Of a stretch of 64,000 bases of DNA, positions 21,807 through 34,091 are shown in pieces. The stretch covers positions 43,226,869 through 43,290,868 of the forward strand of contig CAMTDV010000018.1 in NCBI GenBank assembly GCA_947069175.1, read 5' to 3'. The notes under the pieces are model-generated. The model ran no database searches, had not been told where the DNA came from, and saw only the letters and a list, made by a program, of their open reading frames with translations. The stretch is from Scalesia atractyloides (Eukaryota > Streptophyta > Magnoliopsida > Asterales > Asteraceae). The position numbers were made by a program, and so were the translations under genes. Numbering within the stretch: position 1 is the stretch's first letter; each line of letters begins with the position of its first letter.

Positions 21807-23244
21807 ATGTCTTCATCTGAGAGCGGTTTATCAGAGGATCTTGACCCTATGGCTATTGTATCAGACGACGAGGTGGCACCAGCTCCGGAGATCTTCACTT
21901 CCAACACCGAGAGTGACCCTGAGATGCTTTCGGACGACGGTGATAACTTTCAGCCCTTTGCACTACCAGACGTCGGAGAGGACATCCCGTTTATCGATGA
22001 CTTTCTCGCTTTCCCTCTCCCGATCTTCGACAAGCTTATCATCGGTCACCCCGATGGTGAGCATCTTGTAGAGCCTATCCCGCTCGATGTTATCCCACTC
22101 GCTGCTATCCCTGACGAGGATTGGCCTTTTGCTGTTGACCCTGATTAGGATCTTGTTTTCCCTGAGGAGGATCACCCTGATGATGGAAAGGGTGATGGTG
22201 ATGTGGACGATATTATCCCAGACATACCTTCTCCCATCATATCAGTCATTGACATTTCTTCCACTTCGACCCAGACACTGATATGGACTCCTTCGAGTCT
22301 ATGACCTCATCGGCCCTACTTGCAGCTGGAGTAAGGGCGTACCCTACTGACGTCGAGGATGGTGCCTTGTCAGTTGCACCATCCTCACCCGTTCGTGCTC
22401 CCACACACCCACTTCCACCACTCGTGACTGACCCTCACCCCATTGACCTGCCTGTTATTTTCACTCATGAGATTCCAGCACCCCGCCCTGGGGAGGGCAC
22501 TTCCCGACAGCCCATTGTTTCTAACACCCGCATACCAGTTGACCACTTGCCCACACTGTACTACCCTCCGCACATGTCTGAGTCTGATCCCTACCATCCA
22601 TGTCACTTTCCCGTCTCCACCCTGAGTTCCGTCGTACCCATGAGCTAGAGCGATTTAGGGATCCCATGATGCCACCCACTACTGATACACACCGGATTAG
22701 CTTACCTACTATCTTCCCTCATGAAATACCCGCTCCTCGTCCCGGGGAGGGTACCTCCAGACAGCCTCTTAGCTTTGACCCCTTAGCACCTACTGCTTTC
22801 ATGCCTATTCCTCACTTCTCACCATTCGAGACAGATCCATACCTTCAGACTCCCAGATTTTTCCCTTCGTACACCATGCCATTATCCGATCCGTACCAGC
22901 CTATCCATCAGGATGGATACACTAGAGACGACCTACTTCTTTCGCTTCAGCTTCAGTTTGAGACTCTGTGTCGTAGAGTGTTAGACCTAGAGAGTGAGGC
23001 GGATGCCAGACGACCTCTACCATCCTCGTTTTCCCCATCATCTGTTACCCCACCAGTTATTACACCCCCGTCAGTGACCTATTACTATGGTCATCCACCC
23101 ATTGAGGGTTTCGATGCTCGATTTCTGACTGCTAAGCAGCAGATCAGCATCTTGATCCGACGAGTTCACGAGCTCGAGTGTGAGCTTGCACACCTTCACA
23201 GTCTGATTGACCTCACCCTACCCCCACCTCCTCCAGCACCATAG
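21807..23244 (+). pseudogene. Element E pre-gag ORF, acidic with coiled-coil end
   Basis: The chosen ATG (MSSSESGLSEDLDPM) follows a TTTTTATGTCACAG splice-acceptor-like tract. The Asp/Glu-rich first part (FQPFALPDVGEDIPFIDD, HPDGEHL) is clearly related to C's ORF at 63880. TAG at 22146 and at least two frameshifts (near 22280 and 22620) break it. A Pro-rich middle contains HEIPAPRPGEGTSRQP twice, about 255 bp apart, so an internal duplication. The C-terminus (QISILIRRVHELECELAHLHSL) is a predicted coiled coil, followed by a Pro run. Intact length would be near 480 residues. Function unknown. Confidence 0.65.
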
Positions 23245-23631
23245 ACCTTTTTTGTTTGCAGGTACTTTTTGGCATGGGAGTTGCAAACCCACTCTTGTGT
23301 ATGTATGAAGACCAAGCTTGAGCTAGAGACACTTGAAGACCATGGAAGACCAATGTAGAAGAAAAAGACTTACTACTTTTGTATTATGAACTTGTATGAC
23401 CGAGGCGATGTGACCTCGAGTCCCTTTTGTTTCTTCTACATAAACAATGTATCAAGTTTCTGTTATGTATGAAAGCTCAGTAGTTGTTCTTATTTTACGT
23501 TATTGCTTATATGCGTGCTTGTGTTATCCATGTGATGCGATGATTGCTTATGATATATATAAATACATATAGATAGATACTTAGTTAGTGAATAATGTTT
23601 AACCAACCCAATACTTCTTACTAGGAGAAGA
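23245..23631. other. Spacer between pre-gag ORF and gag in E
   Basis: 387 bp without coding potential. It aligns over much of its length with the reverse complement of 51580-51984 in C (shared GAAGAC, TTTTGTATTATGAACTTG and ATGTAxCAAGTT blocks), showing common ancestry and possible untranslated function. Confidence 0.6.
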
Positions 23632-24677
23632 ATGCCGCCTAGACGAGATACCAATACCAACAATTTGCCAAGGACTGAGGCTGAACTACAAGAACGCATT
23701 TCACAGGCAATTGCTCATCACGAGGCCATCCGCTCAGAGCACAACGGTGGTACCTCTAGAAATAACCCCCCAACTGGTAATGTTAAGTCACCCAAGACAC
23801 ATTACAAATCTTTTGGATATTTCTCAATGTGCTTTGTCAAAGCTCACGTGTGAAATGTGTTGCCTATGTTGCAGGTTGTACCTACATGCAATTTTTGGAT
23901 TGCAAACCTCTCAACTATGATGGCACAGGAGGTGCTGTCGCTTTTGTTCGTTCGGTTACTGATTCCATGCCGATGATGACCAAGTGTGCCCCAGAACAGA
24001 GAGTTACTTATATTTTTGGGTTATTCATGGAAGGAGCACTCTCATGGTGGAACCTAGAAGTCCAAACTCTCGGTGAAGCTGCGGCGTATGCACTAACTTG
24101 GGGTGAGCTTAAGGAACTGATGCGCAAGAAATACTGTTCAAGAGCTGAAATCCAGAAACTAGAGACAGAATTCTGGAACTTAAAGATGGAAGGTCCAAAA
24201 ATAGCCGAGTACATCCAACGTTTTCATGATCTATCTAGGGTTGTTCCTTATTTGGTGGAACCGGAATTCAAGAGGATAGAGAGATTTATCTGGGGTCTTG
24301 CTCCTGAGATCCTGAGCATGGTTACTACCTCAAAGCCTCCTACCATTGCTGAGGCTATTGACTTGAGTGTTGCACTCACTGAAGAGGCACTTCGTTTGGG
24401 AAAAATCTCTAAGTTCAGTGCAAACAAGAAAGAGACTCATGTGGAGTCTTCTAGTGACAACAAAAGGAAGTTTTCAAACTTGAAGAAGGGTACCCAAGCA
24501 AGCAATGACATCTCAAGTACCAACAAACGAAGGGAGGTGGATGCACCTCACAGTGGCAAAGGTTATTTGGGTACCAGGCCTTGGTGTGATAGGTGCAAGA
24601 CACATCATAATAGTCGATGTGCTAGGGCCAAGTGTGAAAAATGTGGAAAGGAAGGACAAAGTAAAGAAACATGCTGA
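23632..24677 (+). pseudogene. Element E gag, with one GT-AG intron
   Basis: Exon 1 (MPPRRDTNTNNLPRTEAELQ) ends at 23776; the intron is 23777-23874; exon 2 resumes in frame as GCTYMQFLDCKPL. The capsid core includes GALSWWNLEVQTLGEAAAYA and AEYIQRFHDLSR. The first zinc knuckle has Gln in place of the essential His (CEKCGKEGQSKETC) and is followed at once by TGA (24675). The second knuckle remnant further on (MGHFRKDC) has lost its first two cysteines. Without splicing the first exon would read into a stop within the intron. Confidence 0.75.
23777..23874 (+). other. Probable spliceosomal intron in E gag (98 bp)
   Basis: Donor CTG|GTAATG, acceptor CCTATGTTGCAG|GT, phase 1. Removal joins NPPT to GCTYMQF with no frame change, whereas the intron itself carries in-frame stops. 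Element C has the same junction (PPG/CTYKQF) around a 113 bp non-coding insert. Confidence 0.7.
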
Positions 24678-24885
24678 GTAGGAACGGGAGGAAGAAATGC
24701 AAACCGTGGAGGAAACGGTAACAACTATCGGAATGGTAATGGGAATCGGGGCAGAAACAACAATAACAATCGAGGTGGAAACAATAACAATACTACGGAA
24801 ACATGGGGCATTTCAGGAAAGATTGCCCTAAAGGAAATCAAGCCCGTGGAAGAGCTTTCACGATAGGAGCACGCAGGCACGCCGA

Positions 24886-25284
24886 GACCTGAACGTTGTT
24901 ACGGGTACGTTCTCTATTAACCAACACTTTGCATCCATTCTATTTGATACTGGCGCCGACTTCAGCTTTATATCTATAGAATTTAAGGACATACTTGGCC
25001 TAGAAGCGAGTAAACTAGACGTCCCGTATTCTATAGAGTTGGCAAACGGAGAGTTAGTCGAAGTGGGTGAGATTTTCAGAGGTTGTACACTCGAGCTGGG
25101 AGAGCGAAAATTTTCCATCGATCTGTTACTAGTTCGCTTAGGTAGTTTTGATGTAGTCGTAGGGATGGATTGGTTGTCCGACAACCGGGCAGAAGTGATT
25201 TGTCACGAGAAAACCATTCGCATCCCACAGCCGAATGAAGAGACTGTTGTAATTCAGGGAGATAAGCGTGAGACACCACTATGA
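24886..25284 (+). pseudogene. Element E protease
   Basis: The frame from DLNVVTGTF contains the aspartic protease motif LFDTGADFSFI, then the flap region and VVVGMDWLSDNRAEV. The frame is closed by TGA at 25282, but the same frame continues beyond it (IINYLKAQKCPRKGCVAFL) into RT, so this is an internal stop, probably CGA to TGA. The sequence between gag's stop and 24886 is frameshifted Asn/Gly-rich linker. Confidence 0.75.
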
Positions 25285-26325
25285 ATCATTAATTATCTAA
25301 AGGCACAGAAGTGTCCCCGAAAAGGATGCGTAGCTTTCCTCACTCACGTGATCAACAAGGAAACCAAGGAGCCGAATTTAGAAGACATCCCCATTGTGAG
25401 AGAATTTAGAGAAGTCTTTCCCGAAGACTTGCCTGGGTTACCTCTACAACGACAAGGAGAGTTTCGGATCGATTTAGTGCCAGGAGCGACACCAGTGGCA
25501 AAGGCACCATACCGGTTAGCTCCGTCGGAGATGCAAGAGTTAGCCACACAACTGCAAGAGTTGCTAGATAAGGGATTCATTCAATCGAGTTTCTCACCTT
25601 GGGGAGCTCCGGTGTTGTTCGTTAAGAAGAAAGACGGCAGTTTTCGCATGTGTATTGACTACAAGGAGTTAAAAAAACTGACAATCAAGAATCGGTACCC
25701 CTTACTGATAATTGATGATTTGTTTGACCAACTGCAAGGTTCCAGTTACTATTCCAAGATCGATTTAAGGTCGGGATATCATCAGTTGAGAATCCAAGAA
25801 GAAAGTATCCCCAAAAGGGCCTTTAGGACTCGACAGGGACACTACGAGTTCCTTATTATGCCGTTCGGCTTAACCAACGCACCAGCGGTTTTCATGGACC
25901 TCATGAACCGCGTGTGTAAGACATATTTGGATAAGTTTGTGATTGTATTTATTGATGACATCCTCATATACTCGCGAACCAAGGAGGAGCATGAGCAACA
26001 TCTACGAGTTATCTTGGAACTCTTGAAGAAAGAACAACACTATGCGAAACTTTCAAAGTGCGACTTTTGGATTCGAGAAGTGCAATTCCTAGGTCATGTG
26101 GTAAATGAGAATGGAATTCATGTTCACCCTACCAAGATCGAGGCAATCAAAAATTGGGAAGCACCCAAAATCCCAACTGAGATCCGACAGTTTCTAGGAT
26201 TAGCAGGCTATTACACACGATTCATAGAGAACTTTTCGAAGATTGCTCAACCACTGAAGTCATTAACACAGAAGGAAAAGAGATTTGTTTGGAGTGAAGA
26301 ACAAGAAACGCTTTTCAACTGTTGA
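25285..26325 (+). pseudogene. Element E reverse transcriptase
   Basis: It is open from the protease stop to 26325. It includes the RT entry PVAKAPYRLAPSEMQELA, GFIQSSFSPWGAPVLFVKKK, the MPFGLTNAPAVF motif and the catalytic FIDDILIYS, followed by the connection region (FLGLAGYYTRFIENF). It ends by a frameshift at EEQETLFNC. The domain is full length, and this is the best preserved part of E. Confidence 0.85.
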
Positions 26326-26951
26326 AAGATAAACTTTGTGACGCGCCTATTTTATCCTTACCCGACGATACTGATGGTTTTGTGGTTTATTGTGATGCGT
26401 CTCGACAAGGTCTTGGTTGCGTGTTGATGTAACGGGACAAGGTCATTGCTTACGCGTCTCGTCAGTTGAAGGTGCACGAGAAAAATTATACCACGCACGA
26501 CCTTGAGCTAAGGGCGGTGATATTCGCGTTGAAAATCTGGTGTCACTACTTGTATGGTACTCATTGCACCATATTTACGGACCACAAGAGTTTGCAGCAC
26601 ATATTCGACCAGAAAGAATTGAACATGAGACAACAGCGATGGGTCGAGTTACTAAATGATTATGATTGTGAGATAAAGTATCACCCGGGCAACGCGAACG
26701 TCGTAGCAGACGCCTTGAGCAGCAAAGAGCGTGCCAAACCTCTAAGAGTGCGAGCCTTAGAGATGACCATACAAACTGATCTCCTTTCCCGAATTCACGA
26801 TGCTCAGCAAGAAGCGCTTAAACCGGACAATTTACAAAATGAAGCCCTACGAGGAACGGAAGCGCAATTGGTACCAAAGGAAGATGGCACATTGTACTTC
26901 TGGGACGGATTTGGGTCCCATTCTTTGGTGATCTACGCGCACTTATTTTAG
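26326..26951 (+). pseudogene. Element E RNase H and start of integrase
   Basis: After the frameshift the reading continues as YCDASRQGLGCVLM, TAA, RDKVIAYASRQLKVHEKNY. The catalytic acidic residues are present in YCDAS, HDLELRAV, FTDHKS and VVADAL, so only the stop and flanking shifts disable it. The frame ends at 26949 as the integrase N-terminal region begins in another frame. Confidence 0.75.
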
Positions 26952-27739
26952 ACGAAGTCCATAAGTCTAGGTACTCTATACATCCAGGATCGGATAAGAT
27001 GTACCAAGACTTAAAGGATATTTATTGGTGGCCTAAGATGGGAGCTGACATTGCTACATATGTGGGTAATTGCCTTACTTGTGCTAAGGTTAAGGCGGAA
27101 TATCGGAAACCTTCAGGGTTGCTGCAACAACCCATGATTCCTATATGGAAATGGGAACAAATCTCAATGGACTTTATTACTAAGCTACCTAGAACCCAAA
27201 GAGGCCATGATATGATATGGGTAATCATTGACCGACTCACGAAATCCGCGCATTTTCTACCGATCAGTGAAAAGGATAGCACTAAGAAACTGGCAGAGAT
27301 ATATCTTAAGGAGATTATAGCACGTCATGGAGTGCCCGTCTCTATTATATCAGATCCTGACGGTCGATTCGTGTCAAGGATTTGGCAAACGTTTTAGAAG
27401 GCCTTTGGATCTCAATTGAATCTTAGCACGGCCTTCCACCCTCAAACGGACGGCCAGAGCGAATGGGCGATACAAACCTTGGAAGACATGTTGCGTGCTT
27501 GTGTGATGGATTTGGGAGGAAGCTGGGATACTCACTTGCCTTTAGTTCCTACAATAACAGCTATCACACTAGCATCCAGGCCGCCCCGTTTGAAGCTTTG
27601 TATGGGCGAAAACCAGAGATAAACAGCTCATCGGTCCGGAATTGGTCCAGGAAACCACAGACAAGATTGCCCAGATACGCGACCGTATCAAGGCGGCCCG
27701 CAATAGGAAAATAGCTACATTGACAAACGACGTAAACCA
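26952..27739 (+). pseudogene. Element E integrase core
   Basis: The HHCC zinc domain is read across frames (HPGSDKMYQDL, CLTCAKVKAEY). The catalytic core shows MDFITKLPRTQRGHD, then IISDPDGRF where the family has SDRD, and QSEWAIQTLEDML. A TAG at 27395 and a frameshift after GSWDTHLPL break it. Confidence 0.75.
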
Positions 27740-28279
27740 TTGGAATTTAAGGTTGGAGATATGGTTTTCCTGAAGGTCTCGCCCTGGAAAGGCGTAGTAC
27801 AATTTGGAAAACGTGGAAAGTTGAACCCGCATTACATTGGACCTTTTGAAATTCTGAAGAAAGTCGGAACTGTCGCATACAAGTTGAAACTTCCAGAAGA
27901 ACTCAACAGTGTACACGACACGTTTCACGTGTCTAATCTCAAGAAGAGCCCTACTCAAGAAACAGTCGTCATTCCAGCAGATGAGATTCACGTTAACGAC
28001 AAACTCCAATTTACCGAAGAACCTGTTGAGGTTACGGACTGGAAAGTCCACAAGACACGAAGAAGTCGTATAAAGCTAGTCAAAGTTCGTTGGAACTCAC
28101 AACACGGTCCCGAGTTTACATGGGAACGTGAAGACCAAATTAAGTCTAAATACCCTCACTTGTTTCACAACTCCCTACAACCTATAACGCAACTTGAATT
28201 TCGGGACGAACTTCTTTTAACGGGGGAGAATGTGACAAATGGCATTTTTCAAGTAATATCCGTACAATGTGAACAGTAG
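27740..28279 (+). pseudogene. Element E integrase C-terminus and chromodomain
   Basis: It opens with FKVGDMVFLKVSPWKGVVQFGKRGKL and the GPFEILKKVG SH3-like fold. It ends in a chromodomain-like segment (EPVEVTDWKVHKTRRSRI, VKVRWNSQHGPEFTWERED). Chromodomains in this position target chromoviruses to chromatin marks. The frame runs 48 bp into the 3' LTR before its stop because the preceding stop codon has been lost. Confidence 0.75.
28219..28230 (+). promoter_or_regulatory. Element E polypurine tract
   Basis: AACGGGGGAGAA directly before the LTR start TGTGACAAATGG. Confidence 0.75.
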
Positions 28280-30513
28280 TTTGTATTAAATGGTTGTGCA
28301 TTTTGGACTTATGATGTGTAAGACTTTATGAATTATATTGAAAGAACTCACAAAGACGTTTCATGATGCATGATGTTTATTATTGTTGAACTCAGATTTA
28401 AACGGTTTGAAACGTATACGGAACGAAACTGTTACACTTACCAGACCAACAAGGAGTACTGACGGGAGTTGAGTACTCACACAGACATGACGTAAAGGCA
28501 CTGAATGAGCCCTGGGAACAAGGGTTACACTAGTATGGTATGTAGGAGAGTTAGGATCATATGACTGCCTTCCGAGTGATGATTTAAGTGTCAGAAAGTG
28601 CCCGAAACACACTAAAACTGCAGAATTTTGCAGAATCCAGCAAAATTCAGCTTTTAAACCTCAAATTATAATGCAAAAATGTGGTTTAATAGTCCAGAAT
28701 GACTTGTTTAGAGTTGGGAATCAAAACCATCATAAAAGGTACCTTAAATCACCTTAAACTGCACTATTTAGCACTTTAACGAGCTGGTAACCAAACGAAT
28801 AACCGGACACTACCCGAAACACCAGATTTGAACTAGAAGCATCGTTTTAGTGCCATGAAGCTAGTTATAATCATCAAACATCATATTACACCTTAAAAAC
28901 CCCTAAACACATTAAACCCCTAAAATAACACTTGAATCCTAACTAGATTACTTAACTAAGAATTGAAACCAAACTAAGACCCCCCCCCCCCTCCATTCAC
29001 GGTTCAAGAGGGTCACACCCTCTAGATTTTTCTTGATTTGTTAAAGTGCTATGCTAACTTGATTTTGGACATTTGGACTATTGGTTAAACACTTGTTGGA
29101 GGTTAAAAGAACAAGGAGATCACCACTATCACTTAACAAAAATTCACCACTCCATCTTCTTCTTCTTCCTCATACCCACGGCCACCATCCACCACCATAT
29201 CACCAACATTTTCAATCCATTTCCAAGCATTCCAAGGTGGTTCTAAGGTGCAAGAAGCTAGGTCAAGAAGCTTGGAGCCATTGGAGTTTGAAGGACCATT
29301 CTCTAGAGCTTTTATCCACCTAGTTTACCATCTTCATCATCTTGAGTTCTTCCCTAGCCATTGTGCTAGTAGTAAGCCCTCTTGATGTTGTTTTTACTTC
29401 TAATTTTAGTGGTTTAAAGAAGATGTAACTTGGTAATCTAAAGAAACTCATCAAAACATAAAGATGAACATGAACATAAAGCTTAAGAACATGAAGATCA
29501 AGGATGTTTAAGTGTATGTAATGAACTTGTTTGTTGATTTCTTGTGATATGATGTAGATCATCATAAGAAGCTTGCTAGATGATGATTAAACACATGATC
29601 TAGCAAGTGTAGGGATTAATCTTAAGAAAAATTATGATGATCCTCTGTTATGTCAAGTATGACCTTGAAGATGATCATGATTTTGTGTAGGATGATGATT
29701 CCTACAAGTTGTGAATCATAAAAATGTGGAACTTCAAAAATGAACATTTCAAGAAGCTAAAGTTTACTACTAGATTTCACATAACTTGGTTTTAAAGGAA
29801 AATGATCATGTTTTAAAGGGTTAAATAGAACTAGTAAAGTGTATGTAAATGAAAAATACATGGAGAATGATTTTTGTAAAATCAAGTTGTAAGTTGTAAA
29901 GATTGAAATCTTGTAAAAATAATTTTTATGAAATAAAAATCATGTTTTTAGTGTTAGATGAACATGTTAAACAACATGTTAAAATACTACAAGATTTTAT
30001 AAAACTTCAAGTTCATATCATCTTATAAAATTGCATGTAATGGCTCATGGTAAGTTGTAGGTTGATTATTGATGATTGTGATGAATTTCAGAAAAGAAAA
30101 TGATATGCTAATTAGCATGGAAACCTCCATTTTTAAGGGGAAACTATGGCAAAATTTTTGTAGAAATGAAACACTTAGAAAATATTTTTCTAAACAAATG
30201 TTTACATATAAGTTTTGATCTTGGTTTAATGTGAAGAGTTACCATAATTTTTGTCATAAAGATTACAAATATTGGAGGTTGATTTTTGGTAATAAAAATG
30301 GCTAAGTATCTATTTAGGAAAATATATATTTAAATGTCACAAATTTGTGCTACTTGTATATTGATTGTATTAGCTATATTAAAATTAGGGACTTTAAAAT
30401 AATATACAAGTACCAAATACTAAAAATTGTAACTTAAAAATGTTACAAAACTCCAAGAAAATGAATATATAATTTATACCCAAGTAATGGATAAATCGGA
30501 CAACGGACATTTG

Positions 30514-30551
<38 letters not shown>

Positions 30552-31995
30552 TCCGGAAATAAATTCGTAACTTGATAAGTATGCCGAAGGATAGTCTTGA
30601 AACCAAAGAAACGGAAAAGTATGAATTTTTACAAAGTATAGCATATTTTGTCAATAGAAAAACATATTGTTTTGAAGGATACATTTTCTTAACAGTTTAA
30701 AAAGACCTGTTATTTTGGTGAAAACTAAAAACATACATTTCTAAGTTTAATCTTAAAAATATATTATTTTAAGATATATGTATGGAAGTGTATATATTTT
30801 TTCCAAATAAGGTTCCTAAAGATTTTCTATAATATTGGTGATTTTATTGGTATAAAAATAATATTCCGGAAAATTATACATAAATTAAGTATAAAATACT
30901 TAATAAACACAAGAAATACGTATTCCTATACGTATAAAATACATACCGAAATACACCACGGGTATTTGGCAAAATACACAAATACAAGTATACCTATACT
31001 TAGAGAATATATATGAAAGGTATATATAATGAAAAAAGTTGGAAATATACCACTTTAACAAAAATCCCAAGAACGAGTCTTAATAAATAAATAAGACTAC
31101 AAGTCGTTACATGACCTAAGCGTCTAATAAAACCTAACACGTGTGTAGGTTGTAGTACGATTCGAGGAAATCTGCTTTGAGTACACGAGATTACGGACGC
31201 AAACTTGTGAGTTCATGTCCCCCTTTTACTTAATGTTTTTTGTTTACAACTTTCGGGGGAAAATACATGTTAACAATGGCATGGTTAAACTATGGAATGA
31301 ACTCTTAGATCATGTGAACATAGGCTACAACTAAGGTGCCATTAATCCTTTTGATAACCAAGGAACAAAGGTTAGATCTAATGGGTACCGGCGAGCCCCA
31401 CTCACGGTCCATGGGTGACCACTTAGAGTGCTGTTGTGTCCACTGTCGAGGGTTCCGCACTTAAATTGCCTACACGGGTTGAGTACCTCCTATGTCGTCA
31501 CACGTATTAATGTCCTTGCAAAACATTAACGATCAACATGTTCATAGACGTTTTACATACCTACTTTTGATACCGAAACCTTCAAATGTTTTTGAGATTC
31601 ATTTGATGTGCATATACATAAAACACATGAGCTCGCTCAACTTTTGTTGATGTTTTCAACTTACATGTATTTCAGGATATTAGGCGGATCTTGGTGCTGG
31701 CGTTACAAGCAAGCTTTTGAATTTCAAGTATCGAAGTCATCACTTTTGGGACGGTTTGATCCATATATCTCATCCTTGATAAGATATAGGATGCAAAGCC
31801 ACATAAATATGAACTTTTGTTAAATAAGTCCTTTATGGAACTTTAAAAACTTATGATGGTTGGTAGTTTAAACAACTTGTGGTTTGTAATATTTTAAACT
31901 TATGAATGGATGAACATCGTTGTTTATTATAATCGAATGCAATGAAAACTGATCAAGTCACACACACACGCTTCCGCAAAAGACAGGGTGTGACA
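28231..31995 (+). repeat. Element E 3' LTR (3765 bp)
   Basis: It starts TGTGACAAAT after the polypurine tract and ends GGTGTGACA. It contains a 12-C run (28980-28991) and a TA microsatellite (30517-30547). The 80-codon ORF at 29081 is low complexity. No gene is supported. Confidence 0.85.
30517..30547. repeat. (TA)n microsatellite, 31 bp
   Basis: Uninterrupted TA dinucleotides inside the E 3' LTR. Confidence 0.95.
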
Positions 31996-34075
31996 GCATC
32001 AATGTCTGGGCGGGCAGAAAGCTTCAAACTCGCGTTTTTGCACGAATCCCACACTTCTAACACCCTCCAATCACCTCCAAAGCTCATTAAATACCCCTGA
32101 CTAACCCTAATTATACCTCTATAAAACCCAAGCATTCTCCACCCATTTTCCACTTTCACAACTCATTCATCTCTTCTAAATCCTCTCAAGAACACTCCAA
32201 GTTGCTGAATTCGGACAGATTGTATACCTTGTGCAAAAGTGAGCATAGCTCACTCAATACTCAATGAAATGACCTCATTCTTCTTCCTGCATACTTGGAT
32301 AATCTTTGGGTTGAATTCCTAGGGTTCTCCATGGAGAATCCAGACCTGGAAATGCCCCGAAAATGTCCATAAACTTTCTGTTTGTTTTCAAAATCTTTTA
32401 AAACTTGTTTATGTTCATCCAACTTGAGTTTATCTCATCTCAAACCTATGTCCGAACGCTTACAACACTTCTTGTGGTTGGTTAGGCTTAAAAACAAGGT
32501 TGAGACATTCAAACAAGAGGTTTAAATCTCACAATAATTCTGTTTTGTAGAGCATTTAGCTCACACGTGATGCAAGTTCATAGACTTGTTCATGTGTGTC
32601 CACCAAGGTTAGCTTTGGCTATCCTAAACATTGAGACCACACATCACTTGATGATTTTCATCATCATCTTAAGTAGTTTGCTAGTCCTAAAGTGTCACAA
32701 CCCCGCCAAGCCATTGACATGTGCCCTCGTGTGCTCTCCGGGTTGTATTCACTTGGCTACTTGGTATTACGGTACATACTTACAATTCCTGTCATTTCAT
32801 TCTTGTATTGTTCTCATTCATGACCCTCCTTGTTGTCTATGACAACTTGTGTAGTGGTGAATCATATAACGAGGTTAAATGGATGTTCATCATCCTACCT
32901 CCATGCTTGACTTACTTGAATACTTAGAGGTACCAAAGTAGATGGTTCATCCTCCCACCTCCTACATGAACTTAATATTATGTATATGTTATGGACTAAA
33001 TATAATCCTAAAACCAAAACCTTGATAATGACTAAATAATCACCTATCAAGTTATTAAGTTTACCACTAAAGTACATATTTCCTTCTCACGATTCTAATA
33101 TGTCTCGAACCTATGAAATCATATAAACCCCTTTTCAGGTTATCATAATGTCAAGAGCAAGTGCTATGTCTTAGTGAATATTTTCATACATAATACTTTA
33201 ACCCTTATTTCCATAATCTTGCTCGAATAATACAAATCTACCGTTACACTCCTAACTAATAACTATGTGCTTCTTGTAGAAGGACAAGGTGCCCAACTCT
33301 AAATATCACAATAAAGCTCTCGGGAATTCTTAAGTGGAACGCTTAGCAAAACCGTGAGTACACTCGACCCACTTACCGTTTTAAATCACTTTTGGGTTGT
33401 AACATGTTTACTTATCAAAATACACATATCACAAACTCATGCTTTACATGCTCAATCCTTATACATGAATACTTGTTATGCCTAGATACATGCTCGTTTA
33501 TACATGCTTGATCATTAACTTAGCTAGCCCAACTTATCATATATAGCGCTATAGGAGTAGCACACCACCCGTCGGGGTTATGTTAAGATTATCATACTAA
33601 TTTTAGTCTTGTCGCTTTTGTGACAAGGGAAGCTCGATCTCGTAAAACTTTTGTGGAAACTCGGGGTTTGATCTAGTATTGCATGATTAGTATGAACTTT
33701 TCTTACAAATACCATGTGGATTCGAGTTACACTTTTATACTTATGTTATGTATCACCAAACTTGTGTACTCGCCTTTGCCTTTGCATTGAACTCGTATTT
33801 TAAACATGTTACAGGTTGAAGAGGATACGCATGATGAAAGCTAGTAGGAAATGCTTTAGATACACATTTAATCTTACTAGACTAGTTTTGTTATAATCAT
33901 GTTGTACTCGTTGTACTTTGAATTATTGTATTTAACTTCAAATGTTGTACTTGACAATGTTGTTATGAATGAAATATGGGTTTTATTTAAATATTGTCGC
34001 CATTTAGTATTTATGAGCAATGGGCAATCTCGTTCGTCTCACTCCGATGCTTCCGCCATCGGTTGGGGTGTGACA
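31996..34075 (+). repeat. Element F 5' LTR, part right of the E insertion
   Basis: It aligns with 39463-41516 and ends GGGGTGTGACA. It retains 30 bp (33346-33375) deleted from the 3' copy. A TATA box lies at 32120-32126. Confidence 0.9.
32120..32126 (+). promoter_or_regulatory. TATA box of F LTR (5' copy)
   Basis: TATAAAA in CCTCTATAAAACCC; the same box is at 39588-39594 in the 3' LTR. Confidence 0.6.
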
Positions 34076-34078
34076 GAT

Positions 34079-34091
34079 TGGTATCAGAGCC
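34079..34091 (+). promoter_or_regulatory. Element F primer-binding site
   Basis: TGGTATCAGAGCC, perfect iMet type, three bases past the LTR end. Confidence 0.9.

Larger units (their letters stand above)
21227..31995 (+). mobile_element. Element E: Ty3/gypsy (Tekay-type), inserted in F's 5' LTR
   Basis: It has a truncated 5' LTR (21227-21486), primer site, pre-gag ORF, gag with an intron, protease, RT, RNase H, integrase with chromodomain, polypurine tract and a complete 3' LTR (28231-31995). Right of it F's LTR resumes with GCATC at 31996. The chromodomain-like C-terminus supports a chromovirus. It belongs to the same family as C: the spacer between pre-gag ORF and gag is alignable between the two. 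Confidence 0.85.

Noticed and set aside
29081..29323. 80-codon ORF with His/Pro-rich tract
   Set aside because: Lies within a non-coding LTR, low complexity, no homologue recognised.
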